A stretch of DNA of 64,000 nt from Plectrocnemia conspersa (GCA_009617715.1 VTFK01000068.1:1488001-1552000), one strand, 5' to 3'; shown: positions 1 to 12,248, counted from the stretch's first letter. Notes: generated by a model from the letters alone, not told the origin. A program made the numbers and translations.

Positions 1-511
1 TCATATCGTTTCAAAATGGCAACTATTAAAAAAATAAAAATTTCGTTTTATAATAGAAATAAAAAAATGTATTTTTAAACATGTTTTGTTATTAAATAAG
101 GATACAATAACTACTATTGTTTTTATCAAATCGCCAACAAAATAAAAAATAATGTATCTCGACCAAAATCGTTAAAAATAACAAATCGTAAAAAAAAAGT
201 GCAATAATAACAATTAAAATTAAATGAAATGCACTTTTCTACAGTTTTTGCGGAAATTGCGGTTTTTGTGGACACGATAAGTGCAGTAGTTTTAATCAGA
301 TCGCCAACAAACATTTCTAAAAAAACCTTGTAAATATATCAGCTTAGCCAGGCTGAATCTCCATCTTGTTTCAAAATTATGGCTATTAAAAAAACCGTAA
401 ATTAATCATACAGAAAAATAGCGAATTGGAAATTTTTGTATAAAAAAAATAATTCTTTACACGTTTTTATGTACAAAAATCAGACTAATTTTTTAGAATT
501 TTTAACACAAG
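1..511. repeat. A+T-rich DNA with dispersed internal duplications
   Basis: Two short segments recur. Bases 1-34 resemble 360-393 (both contain GTTTCAAAAT and CTATTAAAAAAA). Bases 117-142 resemble 287-312 (both contain TCGCCAACAAA). The spacings are about 360 and 170 bases, so this is a decayed dispersed duplication and not a clean tandem array. No gene or recognised transposon end is visible. Confidence 0.4.
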
Positions 512-853
512 CAGAGCCGTGTCCAAAACTACAATATGTCCCTTTGAATAATAATGTTTATTGTGAAAGTATTACCTAGAAAGTGTGGGCTTTTGAAGGC
601 AATGTTCCACTCTATGTATTTATTGTATAATATGTACACAACAGGAGGCAAAGAAACTTATACCTGAAATACGTCAGTAAATAGTTATAATTTATAATAC
701 ATCTCAAACAACTGTAGTTTTTTTCAGATTCATAATTTGAGGTAAATTTTTACTTTTTTTGAAAATATATTCTTGCTATGATTTTTCCAGAGTTGGGTCC
801 CTCAAGGGGAACTGTGAATTTGTCCCCTCTCCCCTCCCCTCTGGGCAGTCCTG
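512..853 (+). mobile_element. Rep-C copy 1, hAT-like non-autonomous element
   Basis: This is the most complete of four Rep-C copies (others at 24870-25162, 33029-33125 and 58945-59210). It begins CAGAGCCGTGTCC and, read from the other side, ends CAGGACTGCCCAGAGG; CAG-starting termini fit hAT elements. Shared internal landmarks are GAAGGCAATGTTCC, ACTTATACCTGAAAT and a pyrimidine-rich CCCTCTCCCC stretch near the right end. It has no transposase. No 8-bp target duplication is visible at these assumed ends, so the exact boundaries and the hAT label are inference. That the four segments are homologous is seen directly. Confidence 0.65.
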
Positions 854-1853
854 AATATATGAAATCGTTTTTGGTTTCCGTACATTTTTTTATTTCAATT
901 AGCATGTTTTACTAAAATCGTCATTCGTATAAAAAAAATTGTATGAATATTTAAATATATAGTTTGTAGCCAGATATTAAAATTATTTTATTACAAATTT
1001 TGTAATGAATTCTCTAAATCAATTTTGAAATGAGACATAATTTTACCAGATAAAAAATCTAATTATAAAATCATATGTGAATGTGCTTACAAAAAAATAT
1101 ATATAAATCTTATTATGAAGCGAAAAATACGGCATATTTTTTGCAATAAAATTATTTACTCACATTATAAAACGTAAATAAAAGTAATATAATTTAATAT
1201 ATTCCCAGCTTCCAAGTAAATTATAGATTGACTTTTACTTTATATTATATATTAAAAAAAAACCACTTAAAGCTATTGAATATATTCGTTTTTAGTAGTC
1301 TAGTACTATTAAATAAATATATATATATATATATTAAAAAATCTTCTTGTGCTTATCAGCTTTTTAACTCTTTTTAACCTTATCAGCTATTTAACCCGAA
1401 ATTTGCATAGATAAGATGACATAGAAAAGCATCAAAGTAGATAGACAGTATTAATCAAATACATCTCTTCTCAGAATAGTATTTCGATATCAAATTTATA
1501 TCAGGAATAAATATAAATAATTTGATTTTAATAATTATAATAAAATTTGTTTAAGAACTGCTAAATATAGTGTACAATTTTACCAAAAAAATATTTTTAA
1601 AAGCAGATGTAACTATGACTAACATAAAAATGTTAACATGAAAATCAATTTAGTTATGAATCATAACGCATGACGCCCCCTATAAAATTACAAAAAAAAT
1701 TCGCTTAACATAATTTAATTGAACTAAACCATCGTTAAATGTACACACACTTTGAACAGAACCACATAAATAAATTCTGAACCACTTCACATTCCGGAGC
1801 GGTTTTGCTCTACCAACGAGGTCCCTCGGGGCCTCCGAGATTAGAGGGTCTCG
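854..1853. other. A+T-rich intergenic DNA with a short (AT)n tract
   Basis: No gene is supported here. An (AT)n run of about 18 bases lies near 1318-1335. From about 1790 the sequence becomes more GC-rich (GAGGTCCCTCGGGGCC). Nothing else is recognised. Confidence 0.5.
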
Positions 1854-2156
1854 GTGCAAAATCGCGATTTCGTGTTCAGCTATACATATAGTTTTTTTTC
1901 TTGTGTTATTAATTTTGCAAAGCGCCGACGCTTGTTTATTTTGCAAGTCGGCGAAATTGATGCGCTTTCAAAGTGCCGGGTTTTCGAAAAAGTTTCAAAG
2001 GTTCCGCGAAACTTTCGAAACTGTTCAGAATTTATTAACGAGACGCAAAATGATGATAAATTTGAATTATGCATGGTGACCATTAACGCTTGGTTGGGTA
2101 ATTTGATGTATAACGTTTTGCACTCGGTTGATATCTTAGAAGAAAAAAATAAATAA
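1854..2156 (+). other. 100-codon open frame of uncertain status
   Basis: This frame opens with GTG and runs 100 codons to TAA. The second half reads like coding sequence, with mixed charged and hydrophobic residues (for example ALSKCRVFEKVSKVPRNF). I recognise no domain. A 100-codon frame in 64 kb of 70% A+T DNA is expected about twice by chance by my rough estimate, so length is no support. A hairpin with CGCCGA/TCGGCG arms at 1923-1953 lies inside it. It could be a relic exon or a degraded transposon fragment. Confidence 0.15.
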
Positions 2157-3038
2157 ATTCTTGGAAGCATTTATCATTACAAAAATAGGTAAAAAAAATC
2201 TGTCATGTACCATAATATAATATGTTTGTTATCAATTCGCAATGACTATAGATATACATTTACACATATATCACACATGGATATGCCCAACTTAATATAA
2301 TTTTTAGGTAATTTGGAAATGCTTAGGTAATGTGTGAATTCAGATATCTCAATAATAGCTATCAAAACGAACTTTAAGAATAAAAAGTATCCCACATTAG
2401 TGCCACCAATCACGTTAATACTGTGAACGTCAGAAATGAATACACTTAAAATATATTTCGTCCGCCAAAGATTTTCATCCAGCCCTCCAAAAATTCTCGA
2501 TTTCTGCGTGTATAGGATATATTCATTTTATAGAATTTTGTTATTTGGTTGTAAATTTACAGCAGCTATATTTCAATTCATCAATCGGAATTTGATTAGG
2601 TAGTAGGTAGTGGACACAATGTAAAAAAGTTAAGATATTTGAGATAGCCAGAGTTTTCGGTGTTAAAGGCGACCAGATATTCGTTTACTCGAAAATTCCC
2701 CAGACACTTTCATTAATTGAAATTCTAAGAACGCAGTGCAGGCAAGATAAAAAGGTAGTTCAGGCAAAACAAGCCGAATCGAAAATATTTAGTTGCATTT
2801 CATAGTTTGCAGTGTACACATCGCTTGATTATTGGGATAGCTTGAAGAGAGTAGCAATAGTGATTAGCGGTGATTTCCAAATTTGAGGTATGTTATGATA
2901 GTAACTCCCACAATTTTTATAAAACAGAATATGCAAATTTTGTTTTTAATATTTCTATTGAAAATCATTAAATTATAGTGCCCCAATATAATGATGTCAA
3001 AGAAAAGGAAACTAAACGCCGAGTGTCTATTTGGATTT
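2157..3038. other. A+T-rich intergenic DNA
   Basis: I see no supported gene, RNA or repeat in this stretch. Confidence 0.5.
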
Positions 3039-3114
3039 TGTTTTTTATCCGGCCCCCCAGGTTTTAAAAAAAAATCAATCCGGCCCATTTTCTCAAAAAA
3101 GTTGGTGACCACTG
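3039..3114 (-). mobile_element. hAT-type transposon terminus
   Basis: Read on the minus strand from 3114, the sequence starts CAGTGGTCACCAAC and then passes through a polypyrimidine/CCGGCCC region. This is a typical hAT terminal inverted repeat, and the CCGGCC-containing subterminal stretch is common in such families. The opposite end was not found, so the length is unknown and this may be a solo or truncated end. The 8 bases outside are ATATAAAT, but no matching copy was identified. Confidence 0.5.
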
Positions 3115-4150
3115 ATATAAATGTGTGTTTCTAAATGTACCCTATAAATAAGAGCTTTCATTTAGTATTTTTTTTTTTAATTTTCCTGTACTGCTATTGC
3201 TTAATAAGAGTTATAATTTAACGGTTTTTCTGTAGCTTATTGGTATTGTAATCGACATATCAAACCGATCCAAAAAACGGGTCTTGAATTGATCTTTTTT
3301 ATAATGTTTTTATTTTAGTATTAAAAACGTTGGTTATTTTTTTTTTTAAAATTTAAGACTATGAAATATTTTTTTGAACTTATTCGGTACTCATTAGTTA
3401 GTTAAATAGAATATAAATTTGATGTCATGTAACATATATGTAGACAGCACAAATCTGATTCTGTGTGTTAAAACTGATAACTAAATATCGCTTTAAAAAA
3501 TAGAAAGTTAAAATTATTATCTGATATATTATTAAAAAAATTATAAATGCATATCTAATATCGTATCTTAAAAAGCAGCAATGTGAAGTAGATCTTTATT
3601 TTTTGTGCCAATCAATTTCAAAACTGCATTAGGAATTTTTGGGTTAAGTACATCTTAGTGGTTTTACCTGAACTACTCAGGTAAAATTCTAAGATATTTT
3701 TTCTTTCACTTAATAAAAAAAACGTGTCACTGATCGACTACTTTAAAACTTAAAATTAATCAGCAAATATAATAAATCTCGGAATTTTAAACAACCATAA
3801 TCGTTAATGTATCGATTGTGTCCTAGAAAGATATGTGAAAGTTTTGTCAATTGGTTCACTTTCGTTTTCGCCGCTTCATTAACCGACCGTTTGGAAAACG
3901 CCGTAATCTCCCCTTGATTGGTTTAAAAATTAAACTTATGTTTAATTCTTGCAATTCGAATTGCGGAATAATGACCATACTCCGTTTACTTTATTGTTGT
4001 ATTGTTGTACTGAAATTCAGCGATGTTTTTTGCTCGTATCAAAAGTGGATTGGGTTGAGTTTTTTCTCTTATAAATATTCTCCGGGTTTTGTTCTGTCGA
4101 TTGAGTTTTATTTATTCCTTCCTGAAACGGTTCTAATCCTTTGTTAAGTC
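3115..4150. other. A+T-rich intergenic DNA
   Basis: An open frame of 98 codons spans 3851-4147 on the plus strand. It has no recognisable domain and is within the chance range. No repeat was recognised. Confidence 0.45.
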
Positions 4151-4179
4151 AGGTCAACCGGTTCAAGGAAATGACGTCA
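4151..4179. promoter_or_regulatory. Dense transcription-factor motif cluster
   Basis: Within 29 bases lie an AGGTCA nuclear-receptor half site (4151-4156), the palindrome AACCGGTT that matches Grainyhead-type sites (4156-4163), TCAAGGAA resembling the FTZ-F1/ERR extended half site, and the CRE palindrome TGACGTCA (4172-4179). The motifs are directly visible. Regulatory activity is inference, and short motifs do occur by chance. Confidence 0.35.
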
Positions 4180-5990
4180 CGGACATGCATAATGAAACTG
4201 AATGAAACTAACGCCTTTTCCTGTAAATATGACCAGGTCAAGAAATAAAATAGTGGCTTTAGTTTTTTTTAATATTTATTTATCATCTTTAACGGCTGTA
4301 TTGTTTGTTACTTAACATAAACATAAATATGCATAATAAATAATGAAATATTTTTAATTTATAATATAATCAGTCAGCTTAAAAAAATATTTAGCAGGTA
4401 TTAAAAACCTTCTGTTATTGTATATATAATATATCTAAATGAGTAATCTACATATAGATGAATATTAATCACTGTATAACAATTGTTATTATTAACATTT
4501 TTAAATATGGCATTAGATCGAATGTTTCTAACGGTAATCTAAAAATTAATTTGTGATAATAAATTAAAGCAATTAACTTCCTAGTTTATTAATTAGTATA
4601 ATAACATTATTATAGCATTTTCACTTAAATTTGTCAATAATAACATGTCTTTGTTAGATCAATTTTTTTTTATTGTGATACTGTATTTTATACTGAAGAT
4701 AATATTATTGAACTATACATAGTTGACATTTTATTCGTAAATATATTTATTTTAAATTTAATTGTTTATTAAAATAAATATTTTCTGATTATTTGATTAA
4801 GTTACTTACAATTTATCAAAACAAATCAAATAATCAGTTTTAAAAAAAAAATGTAAAGCTTTCAGTAATAGCAATAAATGGTCAGTATTGTTATATTCGA
4901 TTTTTACGTGCAAAAAAATTTTTGATGAAATACAACCAACCATTTAATTTAAAAAAAAAATTTTAGATATTTTTACTATTTATTTTACTTACTGACAGTT
5001 TAATAAAACTAGTCAACACATCAAATGGTCACTTTTTTTGGAATAGAAATTTAAAATGAAACGGTCCGTAATATTAATAATAAATTGTTAGTATTTTTTT
5101 TTAAATATCACTAAAGCTCCTAGTGAGAACCAAACTGTTTTATTGTTTTTTAAATTATATAAATATTTGCAAAACTACTCGAAGTTTTAAGTGAGTTTTG
5201 TATTAAAATATTTTTTATTAATTTAATTAAAAAAATAAAGTTTGTAAGAAAAATATTTTCTGAATATTTAAAAAAAACTAAACAAAAAAATTATGGTTAG
5301 TTTTTTTAACTTTTATATAAAACGTTTAGTAATATTATTTATATATGCTAAGGTAATATTTACAATATAAACAGTCAATAACTGTTTAAAGCAACATTCA
5401 CTCAAATTATAACTAATCACATAATTTGAAAACTCTCATTTAATATTTAAAAAAGGCACTTAATTAATTACTGATTATTTAATATACAATAATTACTGAT
5501 CGGTTATTAAAATAATTTATATTAAAAAATATATGTATGTATATACATATGTATTATATTACAGTTTATACGAAATTCATTTAAATATTATTACTATAAA
5601 ATATATAATTAAATATAAATTATTATTAATATTTAATAAAGTATAATTATTAACGGATTGAGAAAATGTGCATATTATTAATATTTATTAATAATAATAA
5701 TTAATAGATCAATATTGAATTATCTAGTTTATTTTTCTCCTTATCAACTCGTTATTGCATAAATTACGTCATGTTTATATTATTGAATAAAATATGTTGT
5801 ATCTTTTGTATATAAATTATGCGAAAGACATTATATCAAAACAATACCTGCAAATAACTCGATGTAGATAAAACACACTGTTTTTGAAGAGTTCAAAAGA
5901 CCGAAAACAAAACGTTTGTGTTGCATAATTGTATCTGATCCATGTTTGAGTTAAACGAAGAATTATTTCATAAATGAAAGACTCATTTCA
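4180..5990. other. Extremely A+T-rich stretch
   Basis: Nearly all bases are A or T, with many poly-A and poly-T runs of 7-9. No open frame of interest and no recognisable transposon is present. It could act as a matrix-attachment-type or nucleosome-poor region, but nothing in the sequence proves this. Confidence 0.5.
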
Positions 5991-7383
5991 CACGTAAGAT
6001 AAGTATGTATCATATATGTATAGTGTATACATATATATAACATACATGCTTTTGAAATTTGCCTCTAGCTATCAAGTGCCTCTGTCACTCGGCAACAAGA
6101 TGTAGAGAACAAATTTGACCCACTTTCTTGTTATCAGCCGCAGTTGAGCATTTTCAAACACCTCAAAACGCCAAGTTTCACCTTTTTGTATGTTATCGAT
6201 TCAGTTATGAAATGCGAGCATAAAAAGTCGGAAGAAGGCTCGAAACACAGACACGAAAATAAAACAATGTAACCAAAAATTGGTTTTTTGCTACTTTAGA
6301 TTGCTATCTTTATGTTAATACAGCCTTGGATTTGAAAGTGGTAAAGGTTTTTTTATTGTATAGGTGAAAAAGTATTTTTAGGATTCTAAAAATAAAGTGA
6401 TTTTCAGGTAAACTTATTTTTGAAATACGCATATTTTCTATGTGTGCAAATGTCTACAATCTATTTGAAGCTATGAATAGGTTGCTATGTGAGTATTATA
6501 TTTTTGAGTAACTCACAAGTATTCAAAGTTAATGTTACCGTTAGGCAATTGTATTTAACCGACAACGATTTTACCTGTAAATGTAATAATGTCTGTCCTT
6601 TCAATTGATTTCAAAGGGTTACGACGGCGACGAAATTAAAAATAAATGTGAAGAAACTAAAGAAATATTTTTTGTGGCATTTTATACCAAGTTCATAAGT
6701 AATAGCTCTTTATAATAAAAATTATTTTATTGAAATGAATTTGATTGATTTTGTTTAGAAGTATAAACGAAAAATTTAACTAATAACTTAAATTACACTA
6801 CATACTATTACATCAATCTTATTGACCTCAAAATTTTTAATTATACTTTAAAAAAATAATTGTAAGGTAATTAAATAAACTAATGCATTCAATATCTGAC
6901 TGACTATAAAATAATTTTTACTAACTTGAATTGGCAACGAATTTATTATTACCAAAGAACTGGTTTGCCTCATTTAATTTAAGGGTACTTTTTCCACAGA
7001 TTTGTATGAAGCAGTAAAAGCAACACTTGCAAGATTTTTCTTAACCATCACATGTTTGATATAGTCACTGAAAGACTAACATTTCTATTTCATAAAGTGT
7101 CACTGCATTGTATAATAATACATCAAGAAAGCGACTTAAAAATTGGCAATAATATAAACGTCGACATTAACAAACAAAAAATAATAAATGTCAATAAGAT
7201 CACCGTTGATTTAAAGTTTCTGAATACTGAAAAATAGCATGAATGTATACACAATGCACTTTACTTGAACAAGTAGTTCAATTATGAACTCGAAAGGAAA
7301 AACTGCACTTGAATCTGAAAATGAATGATTAAACATTTCTACTGGATATCACTGCTTATATTTACTTAATAATAAAATTTACA
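5991..7383. other. Intergenic DNA with an A+T palindromic patch
   Basis: A TATA-type inverted repeat of GTATGT/ACATAC character lies near 6003-6050. The segment 6060-6250 is somewhat less A+T-rich but shows no coding signature. No gene is supported. Confidence 0.4.
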
Positions 7384-8141
7384 CAAAAACAACTATCACT
7401 TCTCAGAAAGCAAAAATTCACGTCAAAAGCAATAAAATCGTGTCAGCGCCGTCGCAGTGGGAACGCTCGGTAACGAACGTTTTTTGCGCTCTCCTATTGG
7501 TCAAAATTCGGTTTAGATGTGTATCATTCGATTCTCACTAATTTTGTTATAAAAAGTCTTAATATAAACGCTTGATAATAGCATCATTTTATTGATTTTG
7601 ACCTGGACAGTGATTTTTAATTAAATAAAAATATTAAAAAAACGACAGAACAGTGAGGACAGTTGCTAGAAATTTTGAGCACATTGTGAGTAACATCAAT
7701 AGGCAATTTAATGGGAAAAAATATTATTTTGAAAGATTTTTTTTGGGTTCACCCAATGGTTCCCGTACAATGCCCTTGTTAAATCCTAAATATATCTCCA
7801 TATGTAGGCGATTAAGTTACCTACCATATGCAATTTCAGATAAAATTGGAGATAATAAAAACAAACAATAAAATAATTTATTATAAAAAAATGTTACGTG
7901 CAATGTAAAAGTGTACTAATTATTAAGTAGATATTTAAAAAAATTAATTAAAATATTTCGCGTCAAATATGACTTCAGAAATTATGTTGCATCGGTGACT
8001 AATTTTTTTTGTAGCACAGAAAGGGTTAACTCGTACCTATAATTATTTATTCAAAAAAATGATAGTCCGATGTTAAAAAATATATTAAATGCCATTTTTA
8101 TCTTGAGGCCCGGAATCATTGTTTTTCCAGGGCCCAGGCTC
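7384..8141 (+). mobile_element. Rep-A copy 1, hAT-like composite element
   Basis: The left part (7384-7470) is the reverse complement of the Rep-A subterminal block, which includes CAGTGGGAACGCTCG. At about 7479 the sequence turns round into the plus-orientation block TTTTGCGCTCTCCTATTGG. The body 7500-7760 is repeated at 25297-25560, and the right end 8075-8141 (GGCCCGGAATCATTG, then CCAGGGCCCAGG) is shared with all other copies. A 72-codon frame at 7653-7871 lies inside and has no recognisable domain. No transposase is present, so this is a non-autonomous element. The arrangement implies a head-to-head junction that later lost part of one arm. Confidence 0.7.
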
Positions 8142-8647
8142 GTTATCAAGCGTTCCCACTGCGACGGCGACGGCGCGATTTTATTGCTTTTGACATGGAT
8201 TTTTGACTTTTAAGAAGTAATAATTGTTTTTGCGCTCTCCTATTGGGTTTAGATGTGCTTTATTCGATTCTCACTCATAATTTTGTTATAAAAAGATTTA
8301 ATATAAACACTTACTAATCAAGCGTTTTCATCGCGATGGTACGATTTTATTGCTTTTGCCCTTGACCGGAAATTCACTATATGGCAACACTGAGCAGCAA
8401 AGAAAACACGACTAAAAATCAAGTAAATATTATGAGAAGATATTTTTAATAATTTTAATAATCGCATAAAATATGATTTCAGAAAATATGTCGCAACGGT
8501 GGCTAACTTTTTTATATTTATTTGTAGCATATAAAGGGTTAACTCGTACCTATTATTATTCATTCAGGAAATTATATTGCGATGTTAAAAAATATACAAA
8601 ATGCCATTTTTGTCATGAAGCCCGGAATCATGGTTTTTCCAGGGTGC
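8142..8647 (+). mobile_element. Rep-A copy 2, tandem to copy 1
   Basis: This copy begins with the AAGCGTTCCCACTGCGACGG block directly after the end of copy 1 and ends with GCCCGGAATCATGG and CCAGGG. It matches 30785-31253 in reverse orientation over most of its length. A degenerate second copy of its own start block recurs at about 8320-8365, so the element has internal subterminal direct repeats about 170 bases apart. It carries no transposase. Confidence 0.7.
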
Positions 8648-9946
8648 AATTATCTGAATTTTTACCGTTAGTTATTTTAATAAAATATTAGTTTATATAT
8701 ATCTTTCTTTGAGTTTTTATTTTTTATATCATTAATTAAAATCATTTCATTTTTTATAACACTTATTATCATTTATCATTATCAGGATTCGAATCAACGT
8801 GACGAATAATAAAACACATTCTCAGTTAAACCCGAAAAAACTTCACAAGAAAATTCTTCGAAATTATCTGCACGATGTGTATAATTTGCAATAGTTAGCG
8901 CATTCTGCACGCTCAATAAACGTCGCAGAACTTTAACCGTTCTGTAGCTAAAAAAATGCAATAGGAGCCTCTCACGTTATATTGCGTTTATTATTATTAT
9001 GTGTATAGTATATATTGCAGGGGCTTAAAGTTTGGGCAAAATACACTCACGGAACCCGACATTATAAATCCCCCTCGTGACGCCTATAGTTTTGTACTGC
9101 GTATTGAAATACAATTAGCTTTGGTATAAAATTAAAAAAAGAAACCCTCGCTACACCCTGGATTAGGTTTTATTTGAATGACAATAGTCACGAACGCGTT
9201 TCTTCCTCCTATCGCGAAATTTTACCTGTCTACCTGCGAATTTTGGCGAGCGACCGAGGTGTAAAAAAACATGTACAAATTTTGAGGAAGGTGTGCCTTG
9301 GTAACGCGGATAGAAGCTTCTAGGAATGCATCAACATAATATTTAGCTTGAACTTGTTACACTAATAAATTATTAAAAATAATAATATATTATATAAATA
9401 ATGTTTTACAAGCAACTTGTAATATTTTATAAATTTCATATACCAGTTGTTAAAATATTTTTGAGTACATTTATTCATACGTTGAAAGACTATCTATCTT
9501 TATAACAACGCGATTGTCAATCTTGTTCCATTATTGAAACTTTAGACTTTCGTATATATAATTTCAGTTCCTGATAGCTATTAAACAATTGAGAAGTTCT
9601 TTAGGATATGTTACTTGGACTTATCTTACCTCTAATGTTTCATAAAAAACTATATATTCTCAAATGGTGACTAAAAAAATAACGATACTTTAATTGGCAA
9701 TATCTCGTGAACCATTAATGTTACAGAAAAAATAAATACGTTATTTTTTTATGTTTGAAGCATAAACGATTAACGAATTACGAGTGCTAAAAAAATATTT
9801 TAAAGGATTATTTTAATATAAATATATTAGAAAGTTTCAAGAAAAAATTATGTTCATCTTATTCATTTAAAAATTTGAAGAATGTTGTCTTTAGATAGCT
9901 ATTATTGCATTTATAGAACAGTAATAAAGTAAAGAATTTTCTGTAG
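8648..9946. other. Intergenic DNA with a possible hAT end
   Basis: CAGGGGCTTAAAGTTTGGGC at 9018 resembles a hAT-type 5' terminus, but no partner end was found. The rest has no supported gene. 9170-9330 is slightly GC-richer. Confidence 0.3.
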
Positions 9947-10456
9947 GTGCTCTATTCAAATGATCCTTTCGCCAAATACATGATACGTTCAAATTATACA
10001 GGTAATAAAACCAACGATATCTTCACTCGAGGTGCATTTTATAATAATACGCACATAATAAAAATTGAATCTTTTTGTTCGGTTAATACTTTCTGTCATT
10101 GGATCCCTCAACTTTCTGAGATGCGTACAGTATTGTTAAATCTACACACCCACACACGAGTATTTCTTTTTAATTTTTTATTTCAATGCAACCTCCGCTG
10201 CACTACTTTGCAAAGGGATCCTTTTGTAGAACATCACCCACCTGGATATTCGACGAATTGTGAAAATATACGAGACTCCATTATGCGTGCGAAATTCAAT
10301 TATACAGATACGGCTTTTGTTGTAAAAGGAAAAAAATATAATAATAACTCGGCTATTGCAAAAGAAATGCAAGAATTAACCCGCATGAGAAACATGTGTG
10401 TTATTGTTGCAGTAGAAGTATGTCGATGCAAATTTAATAATAATATATACGTTTAA
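9947..10456 (+). CDS. Longest open frame, 169 codons, unknown product
   Basis: The frame runs from GTG at 9947 to TAA at 10456 and is preceded directly by an in-frame TAG. That TAG also forms an acceptor-like TTTTCTGTAG, so the frame may be an internal or terminal exon and need not begin with this GTG. The protein would be about 20 kDa, with several N-x-T sequons (NYT, NKT, NNT), six or more cysteines including CNLRC and CRC, and no clear signal peptide or membrane segment. I do not recognise a family. By my rough estimate a frame this long has less than about 1 in 100 odds of arising by chance in this window, so it deserves a database search. It could be a host exon, a transposon-derived fragment or an old viral insertion; none is supported by a motif. 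Confidence 0.35.
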   Translation: MLYSNDPFAKYMIRSNYTGNKTNDIFTRGAFYNNTHIIKIESFCSVNTFCHWIPQLSEMRTVLLNLHTHTRVFLFNFLFQCNLRCTTLQRDPFVEHHPPGYSTNCENIRDSIMRAKFNYTDTAFVVKGKKYNNNSAIAKEMQELTRMRNMCVIVAVEVCRCKFNNNIYV

Positions 10457-10559
10457 ATATTATTTATCGCATGTCCTTTTAAATGAGGAGTCGTAAAATT
10501 CATACCCCTATAAAGTACATTCTAACGGGATCCAAAGCCTACCTAATGCCATTATTAAA

Positions 10560-11070
10560 AATTTCAAGAAGAGGGTCACACAAGCGAGCCCTTATCTTGT
10601 GTCACTGGGCACGCGCTTAATTTCTTTTTAAACTTTAAAAAAACCTTACCTGCAATGAATTGAAGACTTAACGTCGTTTCGAATTTACTCGTCAAATTTA
10701 TGACGGGTCAGGAAATAACGGCACCCATCACGTCATATAAAACTGTCGTATAAATCTCGTTTTTTTTCTTTTTCAATAGGGATCGCGTGTCCTTTTTCTG
10801 GGCGATGAATTTTAATCTGTCGTAGGTCGGAGCAAGATTTTAATACAATGACCGCAGGAAGTTGTACGTACACTTATTGAATAATTTCAGTGACAAAGGC
10901 AAGGCCAAAATCATAATGCGACAAAAGAGCGGCCCATTTGTAACAAATAGCATTAGCGATTCGCCGATTTTGTTGAATTAAAATTTATTAATATTTATGA
11001 TCGATCGTTCGAGTGTCCATGGAAAATTAATTAAGCCTATACGAAGAGGCCTGACAAACAAGGCAGAGCT
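10560..11070. other. GC-richer non-coding block, possible cis-regulatory DNA
   Basis: This segment is visibly less A+T-rich than its surroundings and has no long open frame. It contains a perfect inverted repeat CGTCA/TGACG (10690-10705), ATCGATCG near 11000 and a TTAATTAA-like homeodomain-type stretch near 11030. Such texture is common in conserved non-coding elements, but conservation cannot be judged from one sequence. Confidence 0.25.
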
Positions 11071-11327
11071 TTGACTATTATTAGATGATTTTAATATCTT
11101 CATCTAATTTTAAATCAGTTTGTTTTGCGGAACAAACTGATATTTAAAATGTTTTAGAAACACAGGTTAAATTCTAATAGCATTCATAATAAATGTTCAT
11201 CGATTCTGTTTTTGAGAAATCTTTTTCGCCTGTACTTTGTCTATCAAAAAAAAACTCTTTCATATCTTAAATAAGGCTTTGAGAACGTTCTTCTGAGCAT
11301 GATTTGGTTGCGAATATAACTCCTGAT

Positions 11328-11700
11328 CTTTGAAATGCACTAAAGTCTTCCCTATTCATAAGAGGAATGACAAATTGTGCATCAATAACTATAGACCAGT
11401 CGTAGTGGTGTCAGCTTAGGAAGTAATTATCTATAGCTACGTTTTAAATCACTTTCAGTTTTATTGGAACAATACAATGGTTTTCGTCCCATTCACAGTC
11501 ATTAACCATTAACTAGTCTTTCATCAAAATGATGCTAGAATATAATACACTGACATTGCATATTGATGAGGAGCTGGTCTGGTTCGTATATTTTTTTTAT
11601 TTTTTTTTTCTTCTTTATATATATTATGTATTACTTTTGACTATCATGACGCATTAGGGTAACCTATGTCACGATGGTTTTAATTTAATTTAAATAAATA
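11328..11700 (+). pseudogene. Jockey/CR1-like LINE reverse-transcriptase fragment with 3' tail
   Basis: In one frame 11334-11420 reads through VFPIHKRNDK and NNYRPV, then meets a stop. These match the start of the non-LTR reverse-transcriptase domain (PIHK-G-x-NNYRPIS). QYNGFRP at 11471-11494 matches the next conserved block (QHGFRPGRST), followed by a stop. From about 11547 the sequence matches 29636-29869 (GAGCTGGTCTGGTTCGTA, then GACGCATTAGGGTAACC), which I take to be the 3' untranslated tail of the same family. The catalytic FADD block and most of the polymerase are missing, so the copy is dead and internally deleted. Confidence 0.6.
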
Positions 11701-12248
11701 TAAGAGGATTTCATGTATTATATTTTAATGGATTTTTACATTTCTAAGCTTAACAAATTTATATCAAAAGCTATTTAAACTGAAATTAGCCATTGATTTA
11801 AACATTAAACAAAAAGCGTGACATGTGACATAAAACAACTGCTGAGTTCATCAGGCTTTAGTTGCAGCAGCGTTGTGCTTTTAAGTGAATGTCTAAAATG
11901 GCCGAGTGTTTTTTTTAATTATAATATGCGAAAAATAATGAAAATAAACATATGTTTGATATATTATAATACGTGGCTAATTAATATAACAAATATCCAG
12001 ATTCGTGTATAACGCTCTGAAGTTAATCGAAAGTGAAATAATATTTTTTTAATAAATTGTTTCGCGATTTTATTAAAATTAAAACTGTATTGCTTTAAAT
12101 TATAATTACTTAACAAATATTGTAACAACGACCTTAGAAAACTCGAGCGCAAATTCTTATATAAATATATAAAATTTACTTGGTGAAATATTACTTTATG
12201 CTATGTTTTATACTGGTGAGTGTATCATTGCGCCATTGTGTGTACCGA

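Noticed and set aside
1680..2170. Overlapping frames on both strands around 1854-2156
   Set aside because: Length is within chance expectation and no domain was recognised. It is kept only as a low-confidence entry.
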